From NCBI GenBank assembly GCA_963720675.1, contig CAVRGH010000010.1, forward strand, positions 1,612,001 through 1,676,000: 64,000 nt of DNA, in the 5' to 3' direction. This document shows positions 52,611 through 62,136 of the stretch, in pieces. Source of the DNA: JALHSW01 sp963720675. GTDB lineage: Bacteria > Actinomycetota > Acidimicrobiia > IMCC26256 > PALSA-555. Under the pieces are notes generated by a model. That model had not been told where the DNA came from and ran no database searches. It saw only the letters and a program-made list of their open reading frames with translations. Position 1 is the first letter of the stretch. Each line of letters starts with the position of its first letter. The position numbers and the translations under genes were made by a program.

Positions 52611-55243
52611 GCGTCCCCTTCATCGAGTGCGGTCACGGTCCCGGCAGTCCCGTCGACCTCGACCAGCTGGCCCTCGTGGAGGCGGGTGGTCGCGTCCTCG
52701 GTCCCGACCACGCACGGGATGCCGTACTCCCGTGCGACGACCGTCGGGTGCGAGAGCATGCCCCCGATGTCGGTGACGACCGCCGACGCGAAGGAGAAGA
52801 GCGGCGTCCACCCGGTGTCGGTGATGTTGGCGACCAGGACCTCGCCGGGCTCGATCACGTCCCCGGCTTCGCGCAGGATTCGGACCCGGCCCCGCGCAAC
52901 CCCCGGCGATGCAGCGATGCCGGAGATCGATGCGCCGGCAGCCAAGGGAGTGGCATTCGCCTCCTCGGCCTCCCACGTGCCGGTGAACATCGTGGGGAGA
53001 CGCAGTGCTCGCAGTCGCTCGCGCTCCGCCCGCCGAGCCGGCACGAGCTCGGCAGCTCCCGGCTGCGGATCGAGCAGCTCGGAATACGTGAGGTAGAAGA
53101 CGTCGTCGGCCGCGGCAAGGACGCCGTTCGCGGCCAGCCGGCGGCCTCGCTCGCGCACCGCGAGACGTAGTGCGTGCGTGATCCGGACGACCGCGTCCCG
53201 TGCTCGCTCGCGTGAGCGCATCGTCGTCCCGACGACGCGAGCGCAGGCCCGGGCGGCGCGGGTCGTCGTTGGTTGCAGTCGCTCCTCACGCTCGGGCGCA
53301 TGGACTGCCTTCGCGATCGCGTCCAGGAGGAGCTCCGGTCGATCCGCGTACACCAGATTCTCGAGCTCGGTCTCGCCCGGTCCCCGATGCCCGAAGTCGC
53401 GCAGCATCTCGTCGAAGCGGGCCGCCCACCACGGTGCGACCGCGCGGATCTCGTCGAGCACCTCGGAACCGGATCCAGACTCGAGCACCGCGGCGATGGT
53501 CGGATCCGTGCGGGCCAGCCCGGCCAGCTCGTGCACACCCAGCAGGGCACCGGCACTCGCGAGCGGCTCGGCTCCGTCGGCCGCGGTCGCGACGTCGCGA
53601 GCCCCGACGCGTTCCGCAGCCGCGAGTGCGCCGCCGGCGATCATGTTCCCGATGCACGCGACGTTCCACGCCTGGCCGAGCTCGTCGTGCACGAGCCCGA
53701 TGTGAGCGAGCAAGCGGGGATCGCTCATCGCTCCGAGCGTGGTCGACGACAAGGTGAGGTCACGCGCTTCGTCCTGCATGCGCTCGACCTCGCGCGAGAA
53801 ACCCGCGACCTGCGCCCCGACGCGTGCTGCGAGCGCGAGCCCGTGGGTGAGGTCCCCGATCTTGGGTCGCGGCCGGTGCGACCGTTCGGTCTTGGCGAGC
53901 CCGAGGAACTGGTGGTCGACGTCCTCGGGGGTCATCCCCGGCATCGCCTCGGCCATCTTGCGCACCACCGAGACGCCCGCGTACATGCGGTGCCCGAAGG
54001 AGGCCGCGCCGCGTGCCCGGAGCTCTCGAGCCACCTCGCCGTCGAGCCCGAGGAAGTCGACCATGCCATCGGACGACGCGTGCATGACGTCGAGGGAGAC
54101 GGTGAGCGAGAGCGGCGTCATGGGTCCCGGGAAGGCCTCGGACAGATTGGTGGCGAAGAACGTCGGGAACCGAGGATCGATCGGACTGTCGAGCTCGCCG
54201 GCGAGCGCCGGCGTCGGGGCGGCCTCGACGAGCTCTCCGCCGTCGAGGGGCGGGTAGGCGCGGGGGATGTCGGTCCGCGCGTACCGCAGTCGCCACGGCT
54301 TTCGGATCTCGTGGTAGCCGAAGTACACGAGCCGACCCAGGGATCGGGCGACATCGTGCATGGCTTCGCGGCCGCTCCAGGCCGGGACGAAGCCCCAGTC
54401 CTCGCGCAGGCGACGCGTGTCCGCGACCGGCATGTACTGGAAGCCGGGCAGGCTGTCGGGATCGACCTCCATGAGGTCGTACTTCCAGGCCAGGCGGACG
54501 ACCTTCTCCATCTTGGCCATGTCGACTCGGACGATGTGCTTCTCGAACGCCTCGGCGATCTCCTCGAGGGGGATGCCGTCGTCACACGCCACGTTCACGA
54601 CGCCGGTCCGATCGGACAGGATCGCTTCCGCGTGGAAGCGCCCGACGTCCTCCTGGTGGATGAACTGCCAGAGTGGCATCTCCCCTTTCGGTGCCGTCAG
54701 CAGCGGCGTGGCGAAGATCCGGAAGGCGTAGTTGTCGATGTGTCGGCTCAACACGACGCTCGAGCGCGTGATGACCGAGTCGACATCCCGTTCGCCGATG
54801 AGCTCCTCGCACCGCGCCTTGTCCCACGCGTAGAGCACCTTCGGATCGGGACGCAGCGGATCGGTCTCGTGCAGCAGTGGAGGGTTGTCGGGCCACGAAC
54901 CGTATGCAGTCACCGACGAGGAGAACACGATGCGACGGCATCCCGTGGCATCCATGGCGTCGAGCACGTTCTCCGTGCCACCGAGGTTGACCGCGTGGGT
55001 GTCGCCGGCTTCCTTGAGTGGCGCGACTGCCCACGCGAGGTGGGCGACGGCATCGCAACCTTTCATCGCCTGCCGGACGATCGCGGGGTCGCGGATGTCG
55101 CCCGCGACGAACTCGACGCCAGGGATGTTCACCTCGCGACGCGCCAACGCGACGACTTCGGCACCTCCACGGGACAGCCGGGTTGCGATGTCGCGTCCGA
55201 AGACTCCGCTGGCCCCCGTCACGAGGACTCTCCGCTTGGTCAC
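52607..55243 (-). CDS. NAD-dependent epimerase fused to PEP-type swivelling-histidine protein
   Basis: The protein is 878 residues and intact. Residues ~1-330 are an extended SDR (RVLVTGASGVFGRDIATRLS, SSSVTAYGSWP, LREDWGFVPAWSG), homologous to the stand-alone epimerase at 261-1241. Residues ~360-878 are homologous to the protein at 18851-20554: NLSEAFPGPMTPLSLTVSLD, DDVFYLTYSELLDPQPG, ISGIAASPGVARGRVRILRE, and the phosphohistidine loop GGMLSHPTVVAREYGIPCVV with His832. There is no ATP-grasp domain. The fusion ties the swivelling-histidine module to a sugar- or hydroxyacyl-type oxidoreductase. Coupled to a CbbQ-type ATPase downstream. Confidence 0.88.
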   Translation of the reverse strand: MTKRRVLVTGASGVFGRDIATRLSRGGAEVVALARREVNIPGVEFVAGDIRDPAIVRQAMKGCDAVAHLAWAVAPLKEAGDTHAVNLGGTENVLDAMDATGCRRIVFSSSVTAYGSWPDNPPLLHETDPLRPDPKVLYAWDKARCEELIGERDVDSVITRSSVVLSRHIDNYAFRIFATPLLTAPKGEMPLWQFIHQEDVGRFHAEAILSDRTGVVNVACDDGIPLEEIAEAFEKHIVRVDMAKMEKVVRLAWKYDLMEVDPDSLPGFQYMPVADTRRLREDWGFVPAWSGREAMHDVARSLGRLVYFGYHEIRKPWRLRYARTDIPRAYPPLDGGELVEAAPTPALAGELDSPIDPRFPTFFATNLSEAFPGPMTPLSLTVSLDVMHASSDGMVDFLGLDGEVARELRARGAASFGHRMYAGVSVVRKMAEAMPGMTPEDVDHQFLGLAKTERSHRPRPKIGDLTHGLALAARVGAQVAGFSREVERMQDEARDLTLSSTTLGAMSDPRLLAHIGLVHDELGQAWNVACIGNMIAGGALAAAERVGARDVATAADGAEPLASAGALLGVHELAGLARTDPTIAAVLESGSGSEVLDEIRAVAPWWAARFDEMLRDFGHRGPGETELENLVYADRPELLLDAIAKAVHAPEREERLQPTTTRAARACARVVGTTMRSRERARDAVVRITHALRLAVRERGRRLAANGVLAAADDVFYLTYSELLDPQPGAAELVPARRAERERLRALRLPTMFTGTWEAEEANATPLAAGASISGIAASPGVARGRVRILREAGDVIEPGEVLVANITDTGWTPLFSFASAVVTDIGGMLSHPTVVAREYGIPCVVGTEDATTRLHEGQLVEVDGTAGTVTALDEGDA

Positions 55244-55281
55244 GTCGTTCCTCCCCCCGAGCTGCCTCGGTCACCAACGCG

Positions 55282-56562
55282 CTACCGCGCGATTCGTCGC
55301 GGCTTGAACGCCGCCCGGGGCAGGCTCCCCGGCGCCACGGTCTCGACGACGACCGGCACCACGAGCTGCTCCTCGAGCACCCGCAGGATGTCGGCACCGT
55401 CGCCCTCTTCCTCGACACGCACGCGCAGGGTCGAAGCGTCCTCGCCGTGCACCAATTGGAACTCCGGAGCACCATGGTCGTCGAGCGCGACCTGCACGTC
55501 GAGCGGGAACACCCTGCGACCGGCCACCATCACCGCGTCGGCACCACGGCCGATCAGGGTGTAGCGCGGGCCGGTCTCGCCGGTGGGGTCGTCATCGGTC
55601 GACCGGACGACGAAATCCTCGACGTCGTAGCGGAGGTGGCACGCGTCGAGGCCGAACGTCGACACCACGAGATGGCCGGGTTCGCCGTCGGGCACGGGGA
55701 GACCGGTCTCCGGGTCACACACCTCCAGGAACACGTGGTCGCCGGCAGCCTGGAGACCGCGGTGGAACCGGCTGTCGTTCACACTGAACGCCGGCACCTC
55801 CGAAGCCCCGGAGAGGTTGTGGAGGCGGACGCCGTAGGCGGCCTCGATCCGCCGTCGCGGGCCCTCGAACTGGCAGGCCAGGTCCAGGTACACGAGCAGG
55901 TGGCCCTCGACGAGCCGCGCGAAGTCGACACCGATCTCGTCGCCGACCTTCTCGTAGGTCTGGAACTGTGACGCCGTCATCATGAACCCGGTCGGCTGGA
56001 GCTGTTCCCACACCCGGAGGTGCTCGGCCGCCGCCTCCGGAGAGAAGGGCGGCCCCACCGGGATCTCGACGACGCCGAGCTCGAGGTACGGCCGCCCACC
56101 ATGCGCCGAGGTCGGGTAGAGGTACTGCGGCCAGCTGTGCGCGAACCGGTCCCCTTCCCGCAGGCCGAGCCGCCAGTTGTTCCGGATCCCGACCTGCACC
56201 ATCGCGTCGAGATCGCGGGGCCCGTAGAAGATGAACGTCGGTGTGCCGGTCGTCCCGGTCGAGACGCCGACCCGCAACGCATCGGCGACGCCGACCGCCC
56301 GGTGCCTTCCGAACGGGGGGTGGGCGGCCTCGTCCGCGCGGTGGTCGCTCTTCGTCACCCGGGGGATCTCCGAGAGCGGGGGCATCGCGCCCCGGGCGAG
56401 GCCGGCGGCTGCGTACCGCTCGGCGTAGAAGGGCAGGTCCCACATCCGTTCCCAGGTGTCTCGCAGGCCCGCCGCCGCCCGGTCGGCGACCGTCGCCGCG
56501 TCGAGCCCCTGGACCTCGGGATCCCACAGCTCGCGATCTGCATTCCTGGCCGGAGCGCTCAC
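55282..56562 (-). CDS. PaaK-like AMP-forming ligase
   Basis: The protein is 426 residues and intact. It has VGVSTGTTGTPTFIFYGPRD, LSGASEVPAFSVN, LRYDVEDFVVRSTD and a C-terminal GSLPRAAFKPRRIAR in which the late lysine is kept. Paralogue of 22389-23618 but without the cysteine pair. GTG 56562 overlaps the stop of the nitronate monooxygenase gene (GTGA), so the two are translated together. It probably activates an organic acid to its CoA ester. Confidence 0.82.
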   Translation of the reverse strand: MSAPARNADRELWDPEVQGLDAATVADRAAAGLRDTWERMWDLPFYAERYAAAGLARGAMPPLSEIPRVTKSDHRADEAAHPPFGRHRAVGVADALRVGVSTGTTGTPTFIFYGPRDLDAMVQVGIRNNWRLGLREGDRFAHSWPQYLYPTSAHGGRPYLELGVVEIPVGPPFSPEAAAEHLRVWEQLQPTGFMMTASQFQTYEKVGDEIGVDFARLVEGHLLVYLDLACQFEGPRRRIEAAYGVRLHNLSGASEVPAFSVNDSRFHRGLQAAGDHVFLEVCDPETGLPVPDGEPGHLVVSTFGLDACHLRYDVEDFVVRSTDDDPTGETGPRYTLIGRGADAVMVAGRRVFPLDVQVALDDHGAPEFQLVHGEDASTLRVRVEEEGDGADILRVLEEQLVVPVVVETVAPGSLPRAAFKPRRIAR

Positions 56563-57680
56563 CGGGCTTCGACCTCGTCGCCCAGGCGCTCGATCGTGTC
56601 GGCGAGCTCCTCCATCATCTCGGCGACGACGCGCTTCGCCGGCTTCACCTGGTCGAGGCTGCCGACCACCTGGCCGACGAAGTAGTTCACGAGCTGCTCG
56701 GCGCCCGATCCACCCCGGTGCGCGGCGCGTTCGATGCGCAGTCGTGCCGTCTCGGTGAGCAAGGGCTGGAGGGGCATCGGCAGGGTTCCCGGCGACGACG
56801 CACCTTCCCACTCGTCGGTCCAGGCGGAGCGGAGCTGGCGAGCGGGCTTCCCGGTGACCGAGCGCGAGCGGACGGTGTCGCCCGCGGTCGCGGCCAGGAA
56901 CTTCTGCTTCACCACGGGGTGGGTCTCGGCTTCCTCGGTCGTGAGCCAGACGGAGCCCGTCCACACGCCCTGAGCGCCGAGCGCGAGGGCCGCCGCGACC
57001 TGGCGGCCGCGGGCGATCCCACCGGCGGCCAGCACGGGAACCGGCGCGACCGCGTCGACCACGTCGGGAACGAGCACCATCGTCGCGATCTCGCCGGTGT
57101 GGCCACCGGCCTCGGTGCCCTGCGCCACGATGATGTCGGCCCCGACCGCGACGTTGCGTTCGGCGTGCGCGATCGTTCCGGCGAGCGCAGCGACCGGGAT
57201 GCCGTGCGCGTGCGCCTGTTCGACGAGCTCCGCAGGCGGTGGGCCCAGCGCATTCGCGATCAGTCCGATCGGGTGCGCGAAGGCGACCTCCGCGAGCATC
57301 GCCAGCTTGTCGGGATCGAGCGCGAGCGCAGGCGGTGCCGCCTCGTCGGTCGGGAGGTCGGGCACCCCATAGCGCTGCATGAGGTCGTCGACGAAGGCTC
57401 GGTGCTCCGACGGGATCAGCTCCTCCAGCGCTCCGAGGTCGAGGTCCCCCGCGCTCCCGACATAGGACGCCGGGAAGAGGAGGTCGACCCCGAAGGGTCG
57501 GTCCCCGACAGCCGCTTCGATCCAACCGAGCTCGGCGTCGAGCTCGTCCGGCATCAGCGCGGTGGCCCCGAGGACCCCGAAGCCGCCGGCGTTCGTGACC
57601 GCAGCCACCACGTCGCGGCAGTGGCTGAAGGCGAGGATGGGGTACTCGATCCCCAGCCGCTCGCACACCTCGGTCCGCAT
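56559..57680 (-). CDS. Nitronate monooxygenase (2-nitropropane dioxygenase family) flavoprotein
   Basis: The protein is 373 residues from ATG 57680 (MRTEVCERLGIEYPILAFSH). TIM-barrel FMN enzyme: VAQGTEAGGHTGEIATMVLV contains the conserved GGH, and PVLAAGGIARGRQVAAALAL is the phosphate-binding loop. Members oxidise nitronates, but many act as enoyl reductases or dehydrogenases in lipid pathways, and the C-terminal EQLVNYFVGQVVGSLDQVKP is longer than in classical Npd. Coupled to a PaaK-like ligase. Confidence 0.83.
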   Translation of the reverse strand: MRTEVCERLGIEYPILAFSHCRDVVAAVTNAGGFGVLGATALMPDELDAELGWIEAAVGDRPFGVDLLFPASYVGSAGDLDLGALEELIPSEHRAFVDDLMQRYGVPDLPTDEAAPPALALDPDKLAMLAEVAFAHPIGLIANALGPPPAELVEQAHAHGIPVAALAGTIAHAERNVAVGADIIVAQGTEAGGHTGEIATMVLVPDVVDAVAPVPVLAAGGIARGRQVAAALALGAQGVWTGSVWLTTEEAETHPVVKQKFLAATAGDTVRSRSVTGKPARQLRSAWTDEWEGASSPGTLPMPLQPLLTETARLRIERAAHRGGSGAEQLVNYFVGQVVGSLDQVKPAKRVVAEMMEELADTIERLGDEVEAR

Positions 57681-57821
57681 GGTCCTCCTCGGGCGCGTCC
57701 TCGAGCGCGTCACACCCGTGCGGGTCCACCGGGCTCAGCCTGTTCGACTCGAATCAGTCTAATAATATGGCGACTTCGCTGCGGGCGGTGACCTGCGGCC
57801 CTCGCGGGCGGGAGCGGTGCA

Positions 57822-59015
57822 CTGGATGCTGACGGTCGACTGCTCGAGGGTGTTCGGGTCCTCGACCTCGCCAAGCTGATCCCGGGCGCCGCGGCCGCCG
57901 GGGCGCTGGCCGCACTCGGTGCCGACGTCGTGCGGGTCGAACAGCCGGCCGGCACCTACCTCCGGCGGGTCCCTCCACTCGTCCACGGTGTGAGCATCCT
58001 CTCGGCGGCCCTCGACGCGGGCAAGCGGAGCGTGGCCCTCCAGGTCGAGCATCCCGACGCGACCCCGGTGCTCGAGCGGCTCGCCGCGAGCTGCGACGTG
58101 ATCGTCGAGTCCGGCCGTCCCGGGGTGATGGAACGCTGGGGGCTCGATGGCACCGCGCTCGCGGCGGCGGGCAAGGTGGTCGTCCACCTCTCGGCCTTCG
58201 GGCGCGACGGCCCGCTCGCGAGCCTCCCGGGACACGGACTCAACCTCGACGGTGTCGCCGGCCTCGCCTTCTCACGGCCCGACGGCGCGGTGGCCCCGGG
58301 CTGGATGCCCGTCTCGGTGCTCGCGGGACCCGTCTTCGCGGCCCAGGCCGCGTGCGCGGCCCTGTACCGCAAGGAGCGCACGGGTGCAGGCGCCGAGCTC
58401 GACGTCTCCTGTTCGGAAGCAGGTCTCGTGTGGCAGCAGTTCCTCGGCGCGCCGCAGTGGAACCCCGACGTGGGCGACTACGAGCCGCTGCACAGCCCGC
58501 CGCGCGCCAAGTACTCGGTCTACGAGACGTCCGACGGTCGACGCATGATCTTCTGCGCCATCGAACCGCGGTTCTTCGCCTCCTTCTGCCGCGCCGCCGG
58601 ACGCGAGGACCTCGCCGACGCCGACGCCCCGAACGCCGACGCGGAGTTCGACTTCGCCGACCACGACACGGCACTCCGGGGCGAGCTCGAGGCGCTCTTC
58701 CGGACCCGCACCCTCGAGGAATGGGTCTCGGTGTCCGTGGCGGCCGACGTCGCGGTCGGTCCGGCCTACGAACCCGGCGAGCTCGACCGGGTCCCCCAGC
58801 ACGTCGCCCGCCAGGCCATCCGGACCGTCGTGGTGCCCGGCGGCGGGGAGATCCGAGTCCCCGCCTGGCCGATCCGCTCGGTGGGCGAGCCGCCGCCACG
58901 GTGCGATCGGGTCCCCGATGTCGGCGAGCACACGACGAGCGTCCTCTCGGATCTGGGCCTCACCAGCGCGGAGATCGACGAGCTCCGCCGCAACGGCGTG
59001 ATCGGCGGCACCTGA
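57822..59015 (+). CDS. CaiB/BaiF family CoA transferase
   Basis: The protein is about 397 residues. The N-terminal LLEGVRVLDLAKLIPGAAAA and GADVVRVEQPAGTY, and the catalytic Asp region GAGAELDVSCSEAGL, are those of family III CoA transferases. The start is unclear. In frame there is no ATG, GTG or TTG between a TGA near 57785 and GTG 57930, which lies inside the conserved domain. CTG 57822 (LDADGRLLEGV) gives the right N-terminus, or an indel links to ATG 57768. Transfers CoA between carboxylates. An AT-rich TAATAATATGG lies upstream. Confidence 0.8.
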   Translation: MDADGRLLEGVRVLDLAKLIPGAAAAGALAALGADVVRVEQPAGTYLRRVPPLVHGVSILSAALDAGKRSVALQVEHPDATPVLERLAASCDVIVESGRPGVMERWGLDGTALAAAGKVVVHLSAFGRDGPLASLPGHGLNLDGVAGLAFSRPDGAVAPGWMPVSVLAGPVFAAQAACAALYRKERTGAGAELDVSCSEAGLVWQQFLGAPQWNPDVGDYEPLHSPPRAKYSVYETSDGRRMIFCAIEPRFFASFCRAAGREDLADADAPNADAEFDFADHDTALRGELEALFRTRTLEEWVSVSVAADVAVGPAYEPGELDRVPQHVARQAIRTVVVPGGGEIRVPAWPIRSVGEPPPRCDRVPDVGEHTTSVLSDLGLTSAEIDELRRNGVIGGT

Positions 59016-59018
59016 GCT

Positions 59019-60514
59019 TCAGCCGGCCGCGCCGCCGTCCGGGCGGCGGCATCGAGACGAAGACGTTCTTCGTGCGCAGGAACTCCTCGATCCCCTCGCG
59101 GCCGCCCTCGCGCCCGAAGCCGCTCTCCTTCACCCCGCCGAACGGCGCGGCGGCCGGCAGCATCGGAAAGCCGTTGACCCCTACGTACCCGGCATCGAAC
59201 GCCGCCGCGAGTCGGTGGGCGCGGGTGACGTCGCTCGTGAACACGAACCCCCCGAGCCCGTAGCGTGTGCCGTTGGCCAGCGCGACGGCGCCGGACTCGT
59301 CCTCGAAGCGGGACACGGAGAGCACCGGGACCGAACACCTCGCGCTGGGCCAGGTCGCTGTCGGGGTCGACGTCCCCGAAGACCGTCGGCTCGATGAAGT
59401 ACCCGGGAGCCAGGTCGCCGCCGGCGCGCGATCCGCCCGCGATGAGGGTGGCGCCGTCGCTCCGGGCCCGCTCGATGACGTCGAGCACCCGCGAGCAGGC
59501 CCGCGCGTCGATGACCGGGCCCATCTGGGTGGCGGCCGACAACGGGTCGCCGACCTCCACACGCGCGACGAGCGCCGCCACCCGCTCGACGACCTCGTCG
59601 TACACGCCGCCCTGGACGAGCAGACGGGTCGGGAGCACACAACCCTGTCCGCTGCCCACGACGATGCCGAGCCGGACCGCGGTCGCCGCGGCCGCGTCCA
59701 GATCGGCGTCGTCGAACACCAGCAGCGCCGACTTCCCCCCGAGCTCGAGCAACACCGGGGTGAGGTTGGCGGCGGCGCTGGTCATCACCCGGACCCCCGT
59801 GGCGCCGCTCCCGGTGAAGCTGATCTTGTCGATCCCCGCGTGGCCGACCAGCGCCGCCCCCGTCTCGGAATCCCCCGGGACCACGTTGAGCACGCCCGGA
59901 GGGAGCCCGGCCTCCAGCGCCCACTCCGCGAACCGGAGTGCGACGAACGGAGCGAGCTCGGAGGGCTTGAGCACGACGCAGCACCCGGCGGCGAGTGCCG
60001 GCGCGACCTTCTGCCCGATCGAGGTGAGCGGCCCGTTCCACGGGATCAGCACCGCCACCACGCCGACCGGCTCGAGGCGGGTGTAGTCGAACCCCGGCTG
60101 GGGCCAGACCGGGATCGAGCGCCCCTCGAGCTTGTCGGCCCAACCCGCGTAGTAGCGGAGGTACTCCACCGCGAGGCGACCTGCCGAACCGATCGAGACG
60201 GGCGTGCCGCTCTCGAGCGCGGTCATGGGACCGAGCTGCGCGCTCCTCGTCTCGACGAGGTCGGCGAGCCGGAGCAGGACGCCCCGGCGGTCGCCGGGCG
60301 AGAAGTCGCGCCACGCCGGGAACGCCGAGTGCGCCGCGGCGACCGCCGCGTCCACCTCGGCGGTACCGGCGAGCGCGAACGAGGCGTGCGCCCGCCCGGT
60401 CGTCGGGTTCACGTGCTCGCGTCGACCCGCCGACGGATCGCTGATCCAGCGATCGCCGACCAGCAACGCGCCCGAACCGAGCACCTCGGCTCCCGAGTCG
60501 TGGCTCGCGACCAT
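59019..60514 (-). CDS. Aldehyde dehydrogenase (NAD(P)-dependent)
   Basis: The protein is about 497 residues. ATG 60514 has GGGGAGGTG upstream. It shows PWNGPLTSIGQKVAPALAAG, SFTGSGATGVRVM, the catalytic Glu in LLELGGKSALLVFDD, and the catalytic Cys in GSGQGCVLPTRLLV. The C-terminal GVKESGFGREGGREGIEEFL follows a frame break near 59325. The natural stop at 59019 needs a further one-base shift near 59045 (SMPPPDGGAAG). It oxidises an aldehyde, for example the product of a P450 and dehydrogenase step, to an acid for CoA activation. Divergent from the AMP ligase at 60600. Confidence 0.87.
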
Positions 60515-60588
60515 CCGTGCACCTCCCCGTCCGCGGTGCCGGCGACGCGCCGACGGCGCGGTGGCAGTCTCGCCAGCAATCGTGTAAC

Positions 60589-60599
60589 TATTCTGCACG
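60589..60599 (+). promoter_or_regulatory. -10-like box directly before the AMP ligase start
   Basis: TATTCT at 60589-60594 is five bases from ATG 60600, and there is no Shine-Dalgarno sequence, suggesting a leaderless transcript. AATCGTGTAAC at 60578-60588 resembles the AATCAGGTAAC at 44818. Confidence 0.4.
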
Positions 60600-62132
60600 A
60601 TGGATCCGGTGCACCGCCTCACCCTGGCCGATGTGGTGCGCGAGCACGCGAGGAGCCGTCCCGACGTCGAGGCCACGGTCGACGGCGAGCGCCGCCTCAC
60701 CTATCCCCAGCTCGACGAGCGGACCAACCGACTGGCGGACGCGCTCCAGCGCACCGGCTTCGGTCCCGGGGATCGGATCCTGTGGCTCGGCCAGAACTCC
60801 TCCCGACTGCTCGAGTGCCTGCTCGCCGCGGCGAAGCTCGGCGGTTCCTGCTGCCCGGTGAACTGGCGCCAGTCCCCCGAGGAGCTGGCGTTCGTGATCG
60901 ACGACGTCGACGCGGCCGTCGCGGTCTGGCAGGAGCACGAGATCGGCGAGCCGATCCGGCAGGCGCGGGCCCTGGCCACGGCCGCCACGCGCTGGCTGCG
61001 TCACGACAGCGACGACGACGACCCCGACGGGTACGAGGCGTTCCTGCGGAGCGGTCGCGCCCTCGATCCCGACCTCGACGTCGACCCGGCCGCGGGGGCG
61101 CTGATGGTCTACACCGCGGCGTTCGGCGGCCAACCGAACGGCGCCCTCCTGTCGCACACGGCGTGCATCCTCGAGGCGTTCGTGATGGCGGCCGTCTCGG
61201 ACGTCACCTGGGAGTACCGGTACCTGAACTGCGGTCCGATGTTCCATGTCGGCACGCTGATGCTGACGCTCGCGACGTTCGTCGTGGGCGGTACGAACGT
61301 CTTCACCCCACGCGTCGACGCCGAGGAGCTCTGCCGCCTCATCGAGGTCGAGCGCTGCACCGGCGCATTCCTCCAGCCGCCCACCATCGAGCAGATCATC
61401 GAGCTGAACCGCTCGGGCCGCTTCGACCTCTCCTCCCTCCGTACGCACGGCGGGACGCCGGAGTGGAACGAGATGATCACCGTCGACACGAGCCCACGCG
61501 CCCGCCGCCGAGGTGGCTACGGGCAGACGGAGGTGATGGGCCTCGTGACGTTCGGCGCGTTCGGCCCGGGCGACGGCGCCAAGGGCTGGCCGTCGCCCCT
61601 CGCGCAGGTACGAGTGTGTGATCCCGAGGGCACCGACGTCCCGCCGGGCGAGGTGGGCGAGATCCTCGTGCGCGGGCCGACCGTGATGGCCGGATACCAC
61701 CGTCGCGACGACGAGAACGCCCGTCGCCACCGGGGCGGCTGGCACCACACGACCGATCTCGGGCGGCGTGAGTCCGACGGGTCGATCACCTTCATCGGAC
61801 CCATGACCCGAATCGTGAAGTCGGCGGCGGAGAACATCTACCCGGCCGAGGTGGAAGCGTGCCTCAAGCGCCACGCGGCGGTGAAGGACGCGGCGATCAT
61901 CGGCGTGCCCGACGCCACATGGACCCAGAGCGTGAAGGCGATCGTCGTCCTCGAAGCCGGCGCCACGACGACGGCCGAAGAGCTCATCGAGCACTGTCGC
62001 ACGTCGATCGCGTCGTACAAGAAGCCGCGCGTCGTCGAGTTCACCGACGCCCTGCCACGCGCGGGCCCGACCGTCGACTACGACGCGCTCGACGCGGCGT
62101 ACGGCGGCGGCGGCTATCCGGGGAGCGGCTGA
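60600..62132 (+). CDS. AMP-binding (FadD-like) protein with degenerate ATP-binding and catalytic motifs
   Basis: The protein is 510 residues and intact. The overall ANL fold is clear: YPQLDERTNRLADALQRTGF, CGPMFHVGTLMLTLATF, GYGQTEVMGLVTFG, HHTTDLGRRESDGSITFIGP, SAAENIYPAEVEACLKRHAA. But the P-loop, normally (S/T)SGTTGxPKG, reads YTAAFGGQPNGALL (residues 171-184), with Asn180 for Lys. The C-terminal catalytic lysine region, normally G-K, reads LPRAGPTVDYDALD. CoA-ligase activity is therefore doubtful or proceeds differently. Confidence 0.83.
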   Translation: MDPVHRLTLADVVREHARSRPDVEATVDGERRLTYPQLDERTNRLADALQRTGFGPGDRILWLGQNSSRLLECLLAAAKLGGSCCPVNWRQSPEELAFVIDDVDAAVAVWQEHEIGEPIRQARALATAATRWLRHDSDDDDPDGYEAFLRSGRALDPDLDVDPAAGALMVYTAAFGGQPNGALLSHTACILEAFVMAAVSDVTWEYRYLNCGPMFHVGTLMLTLATFVVGGTNVFTPRVDAEELCRLIEVERCTGAFLQPPTIEQIIELNRSGRFDLSSLRTHGGTPEWNEMITVDTSPRARRRGGYGQTEVMGLVTFGAFGPGDGAKGWPSPLAQVRVCDPEGTDVPPGEVGEILVRGPTVMAGYHRRDDENARRHRGGWHHTTDLGRRESDGSITFIGPMTRIVKSAAENIYPAEVEACLKRHAAVKDAAIIGVPDATWTQSVKAIVVLEAGATTTAEELIEHCRTSIASYKKPRVVEFTDALPRAGPTVDYDALDAAYGGGGYPGSG

Positions 62133-62136
62133 ATCG

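Noticed and set aside
53273..55564. 763-codon plus-strand open frame
   Set aside because: Antisense to the epimerase/swivelling-histidine fusion, with no recognisable domain.
60600..62132. Reading the atypical P-loop of the AMP ligase as a sequencing error
   Set aside because: Several substitutions occur in frame and the reading frame is intact over 510 codons, so single-base indels cannot explain it.
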